From Abelmoschus esculentus (taxonomy: Eukaryota; Streptophyta; Magnoliopsida; Malvales; Malvaceae), in the NCBI GenBank assembly GCA_035048815.1, contig JAUCBN010000028.1, positions 10,285,001 through 10,349,000 of the forward strand: a stretch of DNA of 64,000 nt, in the 5' to 3' direction. Below the pieces are notes generated by a model, which was given only the letters and a program-made list of their open reading frames with translations, was not told where the DNA came from and made no database searches. The position numbers and the translations under genes are program-made. Positions 11,612-23,327 of this stretch are shown here, one piece after another; within the stretch, counting starts at the first letter, position 1; each line of letters starts with the position of its first letter.

Positions 11612-12055
11612 TAGGAGATTCTATAAGGTCTTTTTTCTTTGTCTCTTGGGTTAGAAAAAAGAAAAAGAAAAAACCAAAAAAATAGAAAATAAATTGAAGC
11701 AAATATCAAAGTGGGAGGGAGCATGCTTCTAGTAAACTTCTTTCATCTTTTAAAAAATATTTGAAGTTATCTAATTGTTATTTTATATTTCTCATCTTTT
11801 TTTTTTCTCTTAACCTTTCTCAATTTCACCTTCTACCTAACCAAGTTATTTCAGCTAAGTTTTACAAGACACTTGCAAGCTTTGAGTGAGTTCTTTAATG
11901 GAATTTAATGAGAGCAAGAGTGGAAAGAGGCACGAGAGAACACTAAGGGTAAAAGTTATCCCGAGTGAAACATGTATGGAGTGGTATTTTGTTTTTTTGA
12001 GTGAAATAGTGAGGTTTTGTTTTGTAAGAACTTTTTTACTAATCTTTGTTTCATT

Positions 12056-13229
12056 ATGTCTCAAGATTTTAATCATGAGATAAAGAGATTGTTTCAAAAG
12101 CATCTCAACCCAATCACTAAGAAGATGGATCGAATAATAGAAAGACGTTCGTGTTCACAACCATCTCCGCCAAAGGTTAAAAGGACTATTGTGAATCACT
12201 ATTTGGGATCAATATCTAACTCTAGTTAAAGACCACAAAGAGATGGTGTAGTTTCTCAATCGAGGGAGTACACGCCGAAAGACAAGACTACTCCAAATAA
12301 AAGCAATTTATATCCTGATTTTAGATGCTATCGTTGCTTGGGAAAAGGACACATACCTAGTCAATGTCCTAATCGGAGTGCTACAAAACCTAAAGGTATT
12401 TGTAAAGATGTCGCCAATTGTAAACCAAGAGCAGAAGTTAAAGTAGAGGCGATTGGACAAATTAACACAAGACAAGATGAGAGCAAAGTTGCAACCGTTG
12501 TAGAATTGAGATATGAGATATCTTTGGATACATTTATGTGTGATCTTCCTTTACTTCGCACTATTGATGTTGGAATTATTCCCAAAGTCAAAGAGTCCAT
12601 CAAGGGAGAAATCACATCCAAAGATGTTTTTGAACACAAAGACTAAAAGAAGCTCACTTTAGCACAACTTTCACTCCATCAAGACCAAAAATATCAAATA
12701 CAATTTAGAGAGAGTTACAACAAAGAGAAAATGAATGAGAGAAAAAATGAGGTAAAAGCAAAAAAGAGCGATCAAGACGACGGAAAGAACATATTTGCGA
12801 GAGAAAAAGAAATTCAAATGGAAGAGGAGAGTGAAAATGTTCACATTCAAAAACAAGAGTGTGAGATTGAAGAGAAAGTTCAAAAGAAGCATGAAAGTAA
12901 GAATAAAGAATATGAAGAGTTGGAAATTTTGATTCCTACCACCAAATCTTTTCTTTCAACATTTTCTTTTGATTTACAGGTTATTCCAAGAGACACTTTT
13001 ACAAGATGATACAAGAAACATCTCATTTCAAATTTCAAAAGATGTGTCATTTGAAATTCCAAGTGATGCATTCATTCCATGTATACTCTATCCATTTGAA
13101 AAATGTCATGAAAGGAAAGTTTCAATGAATTTAATTCTTGAGAATATTATGGGACAAATTTCATTCAAGAACTTTCATGAATCTTCAATGTTTCTTCATT
13201 CTTTTAATGATGATTCATTTTTAAAATAG
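12056..13229 (+). pseudogene. Gag-like gene with zinc knuckle (TE2), broken
   Basis: The likely start at 12056 gives MSQDFNHEIKRLFQKHL. The same frame runs to 13009 with two stops (12227-12229 and 12644-12646) and then shifts into a frame ending at 13229. The only firm domain is a CCHC zinc knuckle at 12327-12368 (CYRCLGKGHIPSQC, spacing C-x2-C-x4-H-x4-C), followed by PNRS as in gag proteins of Ty3/gypsy chromoviruses. Upstream is a short charged helix-like segment; downstream is a very Lys/Glu-rich stretch (12731-12930) that may be a coiled coil. The capsid region usual for gag is missing, so the gene is already reduced. No protease motif is seen. Confidence 0.7.
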
Positions 13230-13485
13230 GTTCATTTTATATCAAATTGAATCATCTACAAGTAGTTCATATTTATGATGATAGATTCAAAGAGATTGAA
13301 AACGACTTGACTTACCTACTTGAGCAAGTACACCTTGAAGAAACTCAATAGAGTTGTGCCTACTTGAAGAGAGAAGTTGATCAAAGAAGGTTTAACAAAA
13401 AACATATATCGTTTCTTATTCCAATTAAGCAATTAATGACAAGTTGCTTCGGTTTATGGACAAATCGCGTTAAAGATGGAGGGAA

Positions 13486-14681
13486 TGATGTGATCCTAAC
13501 TAGACTCATCATTTCACCTATACTTGTCATACCTTGGAATTTTTTCATAAATTATTCAAAGGCAGTTCTACCATATTTCGATCTTTACTTGCTCATTTAT
13601 GGATTATATTTTATTATTCATTTGTATGATTTATACTTGTACATGAATCTACATGAATTTTATTAGTTGCATGATATTAAATTGCATGAACAAATAAGCA
13701 TGCTACTTTATTCAAGCATGTATTTTAATTAGGTTCATTTATATATGAGCATGATTTCATTTAAGCATGCAATTCATTTAGTTATGCACTTCTTTAAGTT
13801 AGTTCATTCAATAAAGTTGGTTTATTAATTAAACTAGTTCATTCATTTTACTAGTTCATTAATCAAACTAGCTCTTAAGTTGTTTCATGAATGATTTTAA
13901 TTAAAATATGATTAAGTTTTACCTTTGTATTAGGTAAATGAAGGAAGATGAACAGTCACACCAAATGCAAGAATACATATCAGATTGATCTCCATTTTTA
14001 AACTAGATCCAGGATGATTTGAGTCTTGAAGTCTCTTTGAAGTTTATTCCTATATTTCTTAGCTTTCCAACGCCTTTTGAATCACCTTAATCTGACATCT
14101 AAAGCTTGAGATAGGATCGATTTACCAAAGATATTACAGGCTAAAATTTTCGTTACAAGAATTTTGTGCAAGGTTGATTTGGATGAGTTTGAGTCAAGGA
14201 AGAGTCTCTTCATCTTCATCTAAGAGAAAATTCATTGAAGGTCTTATTTATTCATATATTCAAGTCAATTCAAAGATGATTTTTATTCATACAAATGAAG
14301 GTAATCATTATGCAAATAATCAAGGCATTCAAGTCACTTCTTCATCATCTTTTGGAGGCTATTTGTATTCCACATGAAGACAAGTGATGAAGGACCTCTT
14401 AATGCATAATATTATGGCATTCAAGAAACTTAATTAGCTTGAGTATCAACATCGAATTGGATGAGACACTCCCCTTTTTGCTACCAAAGTGTCTTCATTA
14501 ATCAAGTGTCCATTTTTACCACTTTATCCCCATGAAAGAGCAAGACAAGGCAGCCCAAGATATCTTCCACTATTTGGACAAAATTATGTGTATATTAAGC
14601 TTAAATTAAGTCCAAATTCATCACTAATACCTTGAACATTTATCCATATAAATATAGAAGAGAAAATAAAGCATTCATCAC
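13486..14681 (+). repeat. 3' LTR of TE2, left part
   Basis: Aligns with the start of the 5' LTR (TGATGTGATCCTAACTAG) and is cut at 14681 by TE3, whose duplicated target atcac occupies 14677-14681. It is preceded by the purine tract GATGGAGGGAA at 13475-13485. Confidence 0.9.
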
Positions 14682-15983
14682 TAATGTATGCCAAATATGC
14701 GCAATTTAGTGTAAGTGAACACGTCGCCAAGTAATAAAGTGATGAGTAAATCGTGTATCGTCTCCAAAGAGATTATTCTACTCAATATTCCTCCTTTAGT
14801 CTTCTTGCTCTATAAAGGAAATTAAATAAAGAACACAAGTGAATTGGGTTTGATTAAACTAATAAGGAAAACTAAATAAAGATAGAAAAATTGAATAAAG
14901 AAAGTGGTTAGGATCTAGTGTTGTTGTATAGTGGATTTAATCGACTTGTTTCTGTCCAATGCAATCGTACAACACTGGCTCGGTACAATTGCAGATTACT
15001 ACCTCGACAATCAAGATACTCGCCCGCCGCGACAATTTCTTGCTCTTGGGTTGATTTTATCAAAGTTCGGCATAGTGTCCTTAGATGACTCCGCTTATCC
15101 CTAAGTCAAAGTACTGTTGGTAACCAGTCTTTGATGATACCTCCCAACGTGAATCAATCATAATCATTAACCAATCCCACACTTCTTTTAGCTGCTGAAA
15201 CTCTTAACCTATCTCTAGGACGAGTTAGTGTTTCGCGATTGAAACATCGTACTTATTCCTTTCATGAATCTAACTCTCGTGATATTAGATAAATGGATTA
15301 TTTACAAACTTCTCTCCCGAGCTTGAATGCAAGAACAAAGAATGACAAAGAATAAGCAAACTTCAATATTTTATTGCATTGAAACAAGAAAAAAAGTTTA
15401 ATCTCTTCACACTAATACTATACAACCTTCACCTAAGCCTAAAGAAAACTAGAACATAATGTAAAAGAAAAGAAAAACTAAAAGATGAAGTCGGCTAGGT
15501 CTAAGCTCTCTAATTCTGAATTGTGTAGTATGCCCTTCTCCTTAGACGGTTATGTCTTATATAGGCTTGAGAGTAAGGAAAAAGTCAAGTACATAAAATA
15601 TTTCCAAGTTTATTCCAACTAGGAGGCTTTCCCACGTGGCCTTTATCTTGGGCTTTCTACGTGCTATCCAGCTCCGATCCTTGGGCTTCTTGTCCAGCAA
15701 CGTTCTCCTAATTTTTCTCCTCAGCTCACCTAACATGTCGTCACTTTTCCTCTGCTGCCTCAGCATCAGGTCCTACCTCGGCCGCAGTTGCTACCGCGGT
15801 AATACTTCTTCTTGCATAGATACAAAAATGCAGTAAAGCTTGTCTTTTCTTTAAATATTATCTTTAACAGCAAAATCCTTAAATAGTTCACATTAAGTGC
15901 ATGCATTGGTTCAAGTAGGTGTAGAATTAGTGATTATAGCCCATGAAAGGTGTAAAAAGTGATAGTGAGTTGAGCACTTATCA
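14682..15983 (-). repeat. 3' LTR of TE3
   Basis: 1302 bp. Relative to the 5' LTR copy it lacks about 40 bp just upstream of the TATA box (junction near 15570). It retains the TATA sequence (minus TATATAAG, 15556-15563). Palindrome copies of the CTGCC/GGCAG family sit at about 14970-15025 (U5) and 15751-15805 (U3). Confidence 0.85.
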
Positions 15984-16001
15984 CACCCCAAAACTCGAAC
16001 T

Positions 16002-16021
16002 ATTACTTGTCCTCAAGCAAT
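16002..16021 (-). promoter_or_regulatory. Terminal hairpin before TE3 polypurine tract
   Basis: Minus strand ATTGCTTGAGGACAAGTAAT, an AGGA-loop hairpin. It is followed by TTCGAGTTTTGGGGTG (15984-15999) directly against the LTR, the expected position of the polypurine tract. Confidence 0.65.
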
Positions 16022-16272
16022 ACAAACCATCAATTTGCCAAACTCTATTCTCCATTGGTCTTATGTTTTCATCTATTCTCCCCACTATAACTATGCCTCT
16101 TCTTTAGGCCTAACCTTTCGATTACTTAAGGATTTACCTAGAAAACAAACTATAAGGTTTGTAAGTCCGTACATTTTTGTGGACAAGTTTGATTAAAGGC
16201 CTTCTTAGACAAACTTTAAGTTCAAGACAAATAGACTTGAATTTAATGTACTCTTCTTAAAAATATTAATTT

Positions 16273-16424
16273 CTTGAGCCAATTTCAGGCATCTCAAAGA
16301 TTGTGTTTTTTTCATCAATTTTTATTATTTCTTTTGCTATTTTTTCTAATCATACTAGAGCCAATTTCGGACACCTCTAGCATGAACAAGACTAATTCCT
16401 AGAGCCGGTTATAAACACCTCTAG
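16273..16424 (-). promoter_or_regulatory. Three-hairpin 3' region of TE3
   Basis: Three 26-nt units at 16399-16424, 16355-16380 and 16273-16298, each bounded by CTAGAG/CTCTAG or the CTTTGAG/CTCAAG variant, around a GCCCGAAATTGG-like core. They lie between ORF2 and the LTR and recur in TE4, TE7 and TE9. Confidence 0.6.
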
Positions 16425-16789
16425 TCACATGTCCAAAAATCTAAGTCTTTATCACCTAAGTTTATTAAAAGAATTTCTATGGTCAAATAAGTCCCAGAAG
16501 TGTTTTTAAGATCAACCTTATAGCAAGCTTTTAAGTTTTCTCCCTTAAGTATCTAAAAATTAAGCCTTCTAAACAGGACCTAATCATGGTAAGAAGAAAG
16601 ATTTCTATTGACTTAAAAGAATAAACTAAGGCAATACTGATGAAAAACAGTGCAAAAGCATAGGCAGTAATTCAAGTAAGGTGGTGAACATAAAAAAATT
16701 TGAAAAATCACTTAAATACTCCCTTTTCATGGTAAGGCCGCGGTAGTGAATTGCCTCGGTAGTGGCTCCATACTTCCAAACTCTAACCA

Positions 16790-16807
16790 AGCATTGTCCT
16801 CAATGCT
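16790..16807 (-). promoter_or_regulatory. Second hairpin/purine module after ORF2 (TE3)
   Basis: Minus strand AGCATTGAGGACAATGCT, a perfect 7-bp stem with AGGA loop, followed by TTAGAGTTTGGAAG. It lies 80 bp past the ORF2 stop and about 770 bp before the terminal module. Confidence 0.6.
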
Positions 16808-16886
16808 TAAATTATGGGCACATAATGAGCAACAAAATATGAAAAAGAAACAAGTAAGGATACATAAAAAAAGCATAAATAAAAGA

Positions 16887-18417
16887 TTATAAAGACTCCG
16901 AAGAGCTACTATCGACAATTAATTTTCTAGGTCTTGCTGTTGATTGCTTCATCCTTGGTGATGGCAAAGTTTGAGTTTTTGCTTGTCTTGGTGGCTGGAC
17001 TCTTGTTGGTGGTGTCCATTGCATGGGAGCGTCCACTTCTTCTCCTTCTTCATCTCTGACAACTTCCTTAGTGACCATTACATCAGTTCCTCCCTCATTT
17101 GTTGCGTCTGCCCAAGTATGGTGAATGCTTGGCCCGACAGCGATTGAAATTTGGTGTACATAGGCATCTATCTCAGATGATAGACTACCCATGATGATGG
17201 GGGATCGTGGAGGAGTATTGAAGACTGATCTCCTCTTTGATGGTCTTCTGTTGACAGATGATGCCGCGACAGAAACTTCTGTCCTAGATGGGCCAGCAAC
17301 ATGAAATTGTTGCTGAGGGCCTGTGGAGAAAAATGGCCCCAGTTCTCCTAGAGCTGGAGTCATCTCAATGTAGGGTGCAACTGTTACGAACATGTTATTG
17401 GGGAACTCTGGAAACTGCACCCCTTGGCTTAGAAAGTTATGGAGCATCATCTGGGCAAATATGTTGTTGAAGTCTCTTTGATACTTTATGTATAATTGCT
17501 GCCTAAGATCCATAACTGTCATCCTCTGTAGTATCTCCTGGTACGGGTTTGCTGCGGTAGTAGTGTCGGCAGTGTCAAGCATGTTTGTCGTGTATTGGGC
17601 CCCGACAGTTGTGTCAACAGTAAACTGCTGAGGAGTTGCCTGGACTAGTTCTACTTGTGTGATCTGCAAGATTTTGTGGCAAAAGTCTTTAGTCCACCCT
17701 CGTCTATAGGCTGTGAATTCTGTTTCGGCCGTAGGTACACCTGCAGTAGTACAAACTCTAGTAATTAAACAAGGAAAATATAAAGGTCCTCTATCCTTCT
17801 TACCACATTCGTAAATTTCCCTTAGAATAATTTCTCCAACATTGATGCTCCTTTTGTTGATGATAGATTGGATGAGCACCGATCTCCTCCGGTCCACCGT
17901 GCTATTGTTGGAGGTTGGGATAAGGTATCTCTTGACAAAGGTGTTCCAAAGTTTGGCCTCGGGTTTAAGATTTTGCCTTGCTACTAATCCTCTATGGGCA
18001 TCGGTTTCTCAAAGGATGTTGTAGCAAAGGTCGTCCTTTATCAGCTCATAATCTTCAGTGGTGATATCCTCCATGAATTCAACATGGTCATCACGTATAG
18101 GTGTAAGGACATAGAATAGGTTGATTGTCTCGGCATCAAGCTTGATAGGCCTACCTTGGCAGTGGACATTAAAAGAATCCTTGCTCGGCCCGTACGCATA
18201 GAATTCCCGCATGATGGTGGCGTTGGCCTGGGTGGGTTGTATGCAAAAAAATCTCCCATTCTTGATACTTGATTTTGTCAAACAAGTAGTGCTCAATGCC
18301 GAAATTGTCCTCTTTAGAATGTTGGAACCCTTGTTCCTCCCATAGTTGCCGAGTAATCAAAGACCTGTTGAAACGGTCTTCAACAATGGTTAGTGCAAAG
18401 CGGTTGTAGGTGGCCAT
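16887..18417 (-). pseudogene. ORF2 (TE3): putative plant-transposon domain protein
   Basis: The start at 18417 gives MATYNRFALTIVEDRF, the conserved N-terminus of all ORF2 copies here. The N-terminal 300 residues match the conserved plant-transposon / Athila ORF domain as I know it: LWEEQGFQ, NATIMREFYAYGPSKD, HCQGRPIKLDAETIN, FMEDITTEDYELIKDDLCYN, RRSVLIQSIINKRSINVGEI and KKDRGPLYFPCLI. Then comes GWTKDFCHKILQIT, a Gln-rich helix region, and a Pro/Ser-rich tail with a basic cluster (RPSKRRS) and the end DSSSSESL. A frameshift near 18240 and one stop (18009-18011) break it; the last 336 codons are open. The molecular function is unknown. No membrane segment or signal peptide is evident, which argues against a true envelope protein. 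Confidence 0.8.
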
Positions 18418-18579
18418 GAATGAGTATTGGAGAATTGAGGATCTTGTAGAGTTTCTTGAGAAGTTCTGAAAATTGTAAGAAAGCTTGTGAGTAGGCAGAG
18501 AGTATTTTGAGAGCAAGATTAACAAGTATTCTAAAGAAAACAAGAATGCAAGAGTGAACAGTTCAAGAGGGAGAAGTTG

Positions 18580-18587
18580 CTTATATA
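18580..18587 (-). promoter_or_regulatory. Internal TATA box upstream of TE3 ORF2
   Basis: Minus-strand TATATAAG in GGCCTATATAAGC, about 165 nt upstream of the ORF2 ATG. AACGGCTA words lie further upstream (around 18614-18622 and 18697-18705). The same arrangement precedes ORF2 in TE4, TE7, TE9 and TE11. Confidence 0.6.
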
Positions 18588-19004
18588 GGCCTCAACCTTG
18601 TAGCCGCTTAAACCACTAGCCGTTTTGTAGTCGTTAGCCTTTACTGCCGTTTTGCTTTTACTATCGCGTTGGGAATCTCGGAAGACTAGCCGTTACAATA
18701 TTCTGCCGGTTGGAACTGCTACGGCTCTGATATTGTTTTCTTCCCTGGCAGCATTCTTCCTGCTGTAAACTATTTCTCCTTTATTCTTGCTTATTTTCCT
18801 AAAGAAATTAAACATAAAAAAGAAAAATAATTAAAGAAAATATAATTATTAACTTTAAACTAAACTATTCCTAATACAATAATAAAAAGAAAGGGAAGAG
18901 ATTATATCACTAGGGGAGTGCATGAAAATGCATCTCCTAAGGTGACTATCTCTTGTTGGCCAAAGTGATGCTTCAGATGTTGGCCATTCTTTTTGATTTC
19001 ATTT

Positions 19005-21373
19005 TCATCCCTTTTTGATCATTATTGCACCCTGTATGTCTGGACAATGCGCTGTCTTGTTGGTTTTCTCCACTTTTGGCTTAATTTTTCTGCATAGTAT
19101 TCTACTGCAGCAAGGATCAATTTTTCTACCGAGTATGCTACCGAGGCAATGGCTGTTGAAACAAGATATCTTTGTGCCTGCATTTGTTGTATGGAGGACT
19201 TTGCACTCTTCTGCATCATACCTTTTCAAATTGTAGAAGGCATTTAGTTTTACTTGTTGGTCATTGACCCTCATAGTCAACTCTCCTTTTTCCATATCAA
19301 TTAGTGTACATCCAGTGACAGGTAAAGGTCTTCCAAGGATGATCGGTGCATTGTCATCTACTTCACAATTAAGGATAAGAAAGTCAACAAGAAAAATAAA
19401 TTTATCCACTCTTACCAGTATGTCCTTGATTTTTCCTTCGAGTTACACATATGATCGATCCGTAAGTTGGAGCATCACTGTTATGAGTTTTGCCCTTCCT
19501 ATTCCAAGTTTTTGGAATACGGATTTAGGCATCAAGTTGATGCTTGCTCCAAGGTCGCATAAGGCCTTTCCTTCGTAATGGTTACCTATTGCACAAGGTA
19601 TGGTAAAGCATCCAAGATCCTTCAATTTTGGTGGCATGCGATTATGTAGTATTACCATGCATCCTTCGGTAGCAATCACTGTTTCAAACTCACCAAGCCT
19701 CTTTCTCTTAGACACAATGTCTTTCAAGAATTTAGCATAGTTAGGCATTTGTTCAATTGCTTCAACAAATGGCAAGTTGATGTGGACTTGCTTTAAAATA
19801 TCAAGAAATTTCTTAAATTTTTGCTCCTGTTTTTGCTTTTTTAACCTTTGTGGGAAAGGTGGTGGTGGTCTCATTTCTTTCAGGGTTTCTTTAGTTTGAA
19901 ATTTAATACCTGGGACCACTGGGTCTGTCGCTGTCTCGACAGTTTGTTTAGGTACTTCCAAGTTCTCTATTGGGGAAGTGTTTTCTATCGTGACATGATC
20001 AGTTTGCTCAACATCCAAGTCCTTTAGTTCTGATTTTGTTGGTGGGACTTTGTCTACTGAGCTTTCTACTTTCTCCTTCAGCTGTAGACCACTCCTAGTA
20101 GTGATTGCTTTGCATTGTTCATGACCCATTACCTTAGCAACTTCAGTATTGTTAGGTAATCCTCCTTGTGGTCTGGTGTTTATGTTCTGGGCAAACTGCC
20201 CAACCTGAGTTTCCAGTGCCTTGATAGCCGCCTCTTGGTTTTGTAACCTCATCTCAGTTCTATTTATAAATGCATATGTTCTTTTGATGAAGTTGTTGTT
20301 CTCTACCATGTATGATTCAATTTTCATCATAAAAGCTTTCAGAGAGTTTTCTAGTGAACTTACAGGCTGCTAGTGATGCATCTGCTGTTGTGGCATAGGC
20401 TGCTGGACCTGCTTCTGTAGAAGATGTTACATTTATTGCTGGAATCCTGGGGGTTGAGCAGTTGGATTCAAGGCATTGTTGGGATTACTCCATTGTGCTG
20501 CCACTGAATTTGATGTTTCTAACTCATTCACTATGGCTTGGCGTCTTACTCCTCCTCGCCTAGATGTAGGGAATTGAAAATCGTTTTGGTGAGTTTGTTC
20601 AGTATATCAATAGCTTCCTCGGATGCTTTATCAAGGAGTGTTGCATTTGCCGATGCATCTAACATCATCCTTGTCGGGGCATTGGTGGCATTATAAAACA
20701 TTGTAACTTGTGTCCATAATGGAAATCCATGCAATGGGCACTTGTACAATAACTCTGTGTAGCGCTCCCATGCCTCGTACATAGGTTCATCATCAGCCTG
20801 CCGAAAAGAAGAAATTAATTTAAAAATTCTATCATATAAATTGGTAGAATCAAAGCGCGTAATGAAATCTCGGTACAATTCACTCCAAGATCCTATTGAT
20901 CCTGCTGGAATGCTATTTATCCAGGTTTTAGCCCTATCCCTCAGTGAATAGGGGAAAAATTTAAATCTTAAGACATCTTCATGGACTCCTTTGATTTTGA
21001 AGGAATTGCAAATTTCCATGAATGACTTAAGATGTTGCCTAGCATCTTCTGTCATAGACCCACCAAACTGTCCAATAGTGTTTGGCATATTGAATATGAT
21101 TGGTTTTAGTTCAAAGTGGGTCGCTTCTATTTCAAGTGTAACTACTACAGGATTTAACTCTTCTAAATCTTCCTCCAAGAAGTCTCTAACAGTGAGCTGC
21201 CGCGGCAGTGGTGGCGGCGGAAGGCCTCCATTTCCGGCAGGTAAGTTCTGATCTGCTTGATTACCTTGATGGCCTACCATAGCTCCTTGGATTTGTCTCC
21301 TTAACCTTTGATGTGTACGTTTGATTTCTGGATCTAATGCGTACAAAGGATTTGTAGGGTTGGACCTGGTCAT
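19005..21373 (-). pseudogene. Gag-protease frame (TE3), broken
   Basis: The start at 21373 gives MTRSNPTNPLYALDPEIKR. The gag capsid domain is open to about 20580 (HFELKPIIFNMPNTIGQFGG, DARQHLKSFMEICN, LRDRAKTWINSIPAGSI). A frameshift near 20580 follows, and a deletion near 20490 joins SVAAQ directly to the NPNNALNP segment. The second part, from 20330, is open for 295 codons: MRLQNQEAAIKALETQVGQF, TTRSGLQLKEK, INLPFVEAIEQMPNYAKFLK, and the protease active site CDLGASINLMPKS with the catalytic Asp intact. A stop at 19443 interrupts, then LGRPLPVTGCTLIDMEKGEL continues in the same frame to 19005. Gag and protease are in one frame with no frameshift site needed between them. Confidence 0.85.
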
Positions 21374-21447
21374 ACACCAAAAATAAACCAAAGTAAAATA
21401 AAATAACTAAAAAGTAAAAAAATAAAGAAAATAAAATTTAGTTGTCA

Positions 21448-21466
21448 ATCCCCGGCAACGGTACCA
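21448..21466 (-). other. Primer-binding site of TE3 (tRNA-Asp)
   Basis: Minus strand TGGTACCGTTGCCGGGGAT, a near-perfect match to the complement of the plant tRNA-Asp 3' end, a few bases inside the 5' LTR. Confidence 0.85.
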
Positions 21467-21472
21467 AAAACT

Positions 21473-22801
21473 TGATACATGCCAAATATGCACAGTTTAG
21501 TGCAAGTGAACATGTCACCAAGTAATAAAGTGATGAGTAAATCGTGTATCGTCTCCACAAGGATTGGTCTACTCAATATGCTTCCTTTAGTCTTCTTGCT
21601 CTAAAAAGGAAATAAAATAAAGAACACAAGTGAATTGGGTTTGATTAAACTAATAAGGAAAACTTAATAAAGATAGAAAAATTGAATAAATAAAGTGGCC
21701 AAGATCTAGTGGTGTTGCATAGTGGATTTGATCGACTTGTTTCTGTCCAATGCAATTTTACATCACTGCCTCGGCAGAATTGGAGATTACTGCCTCGACA
21801 GTGAAGATACTCGTCCGCCGTGACAATCCCTTGCTCTTGAGTGGACTTTATCAAAGTTCAACAAAGTGTCCTTAGATGACTCCGCTTATCCTTAAGTCGA
21901 AGTACTATTGATAATCAATCCTTGATGATACCTCCCGGCGTGAATCAATTATAATCATCAACAAATCCCACACTTGTTTTAGCCACTGAAACTCTTAACC
22001 TATCTCTAGGCCGAGTTAGTGTTTCTTGATTGAAACACCGTACTTATTCCTTTCGTGAATCTAACTCTCCTAGTATTAGATAAATGGATTACTTACAAAC
22101 TTCTCTCCCGAGCTTGAATGCAAGAATAAAGAATAAGCAAACTTCATTATTTTATTGCTATGAAACAAGTAACAAAGTTTAATATCTTCACACTAATACT
22201 CTACAACCTTCACCTAAGACTAAAGAAAACTATAACATAATGTAAAAGAAATGAAAAACAAAAAGATGATGTTGGCTAGGTTTAAGCTCTCTAATTCCGA
22301 ATTGTATAGTACGCCCTTCTCCTTGGACGAGTATGTCTTACATAGGCTTGGCCTAGGGCAAACATTTCCTCAGTAGGAATACAACTTAGAGTAGGGAACA
22401 AGTCAAGTACATAAAATATTTCTAAGTTTATTCTAACTAGGAGGCTTTCCCGCGTGGCCTTTATCTTGGGCTTTCCACGTGCTACCTAGATCCGATCCTT
22501 GGGCTTCTTGTCCAACAACGTTCTCTTCATTTTTCTCCTCAACTCGCCTACCGTGTTGTCACTTATCCTCTGCTATCTCGACATCAGGTCCTACCTCGGC
22601 CATAATTGCTATCGTGGCAATACCTCTTCCTACATAGATACAAAAATGCAGTCAAGCTTACCTTTTTTGTAAATATTATCTTTAACATCAAGATCCCTAA
22701 ATAGTTCACGTTAAGTGTATGTATTGGTTCAAGTAGGTATAGGATTGGTGATTATAGCCCATGAAAGGTGTAAAAAGTGATAGTGAGTTGAGCACTTATC
22801 A
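21473..22801 (-). repeat. 5' LTR of TE3
   Basis: 1329 bp. The TATA box is damaged (minus TATGTAAG near 22335; the 3' LTR keeps TATATAAG), so this copy's own promoter is probably weak. A perfect CTGCCTCGGCAG lies at 21766-21777. Confidence 0.9.
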
Positions 22802-23327
22802 ATCACCGTAAAGGTGAAGCATTCATCTCTTGCTGTAAGACTCTTCATATGGTTCCTATGAACACTATAAATAGGAACCTTTCCTTCATTTTTAACACAC
22901 AACTTTGATATAATAAAACTCTTTTGAATGGTTGTTTTCTGCTTTGTTCTTGCAAGAACTCTATCGGCTTCAAGTTAGGCTTGTATTCTTCTTCTATTCT
23001 ATTTTATTATCGCGTTGGTTCCTAGCTCCTTATAGCTAGTGGGTAACATTTCATATTCCTTCACTTCAATCCATAAACCTATATTGTTGGTTCCGAGCTA
23101 GCGGGTCACAATCCACCATCCTTACAACTTATAAAATCCATGTTACTTTCACCATCACTTCCATCCTGTTTTCACCACTTATTCATTTATTTCATATAAT
23201 CACTATACCATCACACTTTCATCATTTTTTTATATTCTTGTTTGTTCTTATACTTTGAATCCATTCTTACTACAATCATGATCGGGCAACATAACTTGAC
23301 TCGGACCATACTACCGGGTTCATATCA
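22802..23327 (+). repeat. 3' LTR of TE2, right part
   Basis: Resumes after TE3 with the duplicated atcac (22802-22806). It contains the TATA box CTATAAATAG near 22866 and ends ATATCA at 23327, followed by the TE2 duplication ctcgt. The two parts sum to about 1717 bp, matching the 1739-bp 5' LTR. Confidence 0.9.

Larger units (their letters stand above)
14682..22801 (-). mobile_element. TE3: pol-less Athila-like element (gag-pro + ORF2)
   Basis: Two LTRs (14682-15983 and 21473-22801) and the 5-bp duplication atcac (14677-14681, 22802-22806) define the element. In minus sense the order is 5' LTR, tRNA-Asp PBS, gag-protease frame, non-coding gap with TATA box, ORF2, first hairpin/purine module, three-hairpin region, second hairpin/purine module, 3' LTR. 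No RT, RNase H or integrase is present; the 5.5-kb interior has no room for a full pol. It is non-autonomous by design as well as by decay. Confidence 0.9.
9857..23327 (+). mobile_element. TE2: gag-only LTR retrotransposon interrupted by TE3
   Basis: Two LTRs (9857-11595 and 13486-23327, the second split by TE3) begin TGATGTG and end ATATCA. They are flanked by the 5-bp duplication ctcgt (9852-9856 and 23328-23332). A tRNA-iMet-type PBS follows the 5' LTR, and a purine tract (GATGGAGGGAA) precedes the 3' LTR. The internal region is only about 1.9 kb and encodes a decayed gag-like frame with a zinc knuckle. No protease, RT or integrase is seen, so this was a non-autonomous element of the TR-GAG/LARD kind. 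The complete termini and TSD make the boundaries secure. Confidence 0.9.

Noticed and set aside
12731..13009. Independent host gene for a Lys/Glu-rich coiled-coil protein
   Set aside because: It is in the same frame as the TE2 zinc-knuckle gag between the TE2 LTRs, separated only by a stop.
21448..21466. tRNA-Asp gene fragment
   Set aside because: Only the 3' 17-18 bases match and they sit at the LTR edge, so it is a primer-binding site; no tRNA gene is present in the window.
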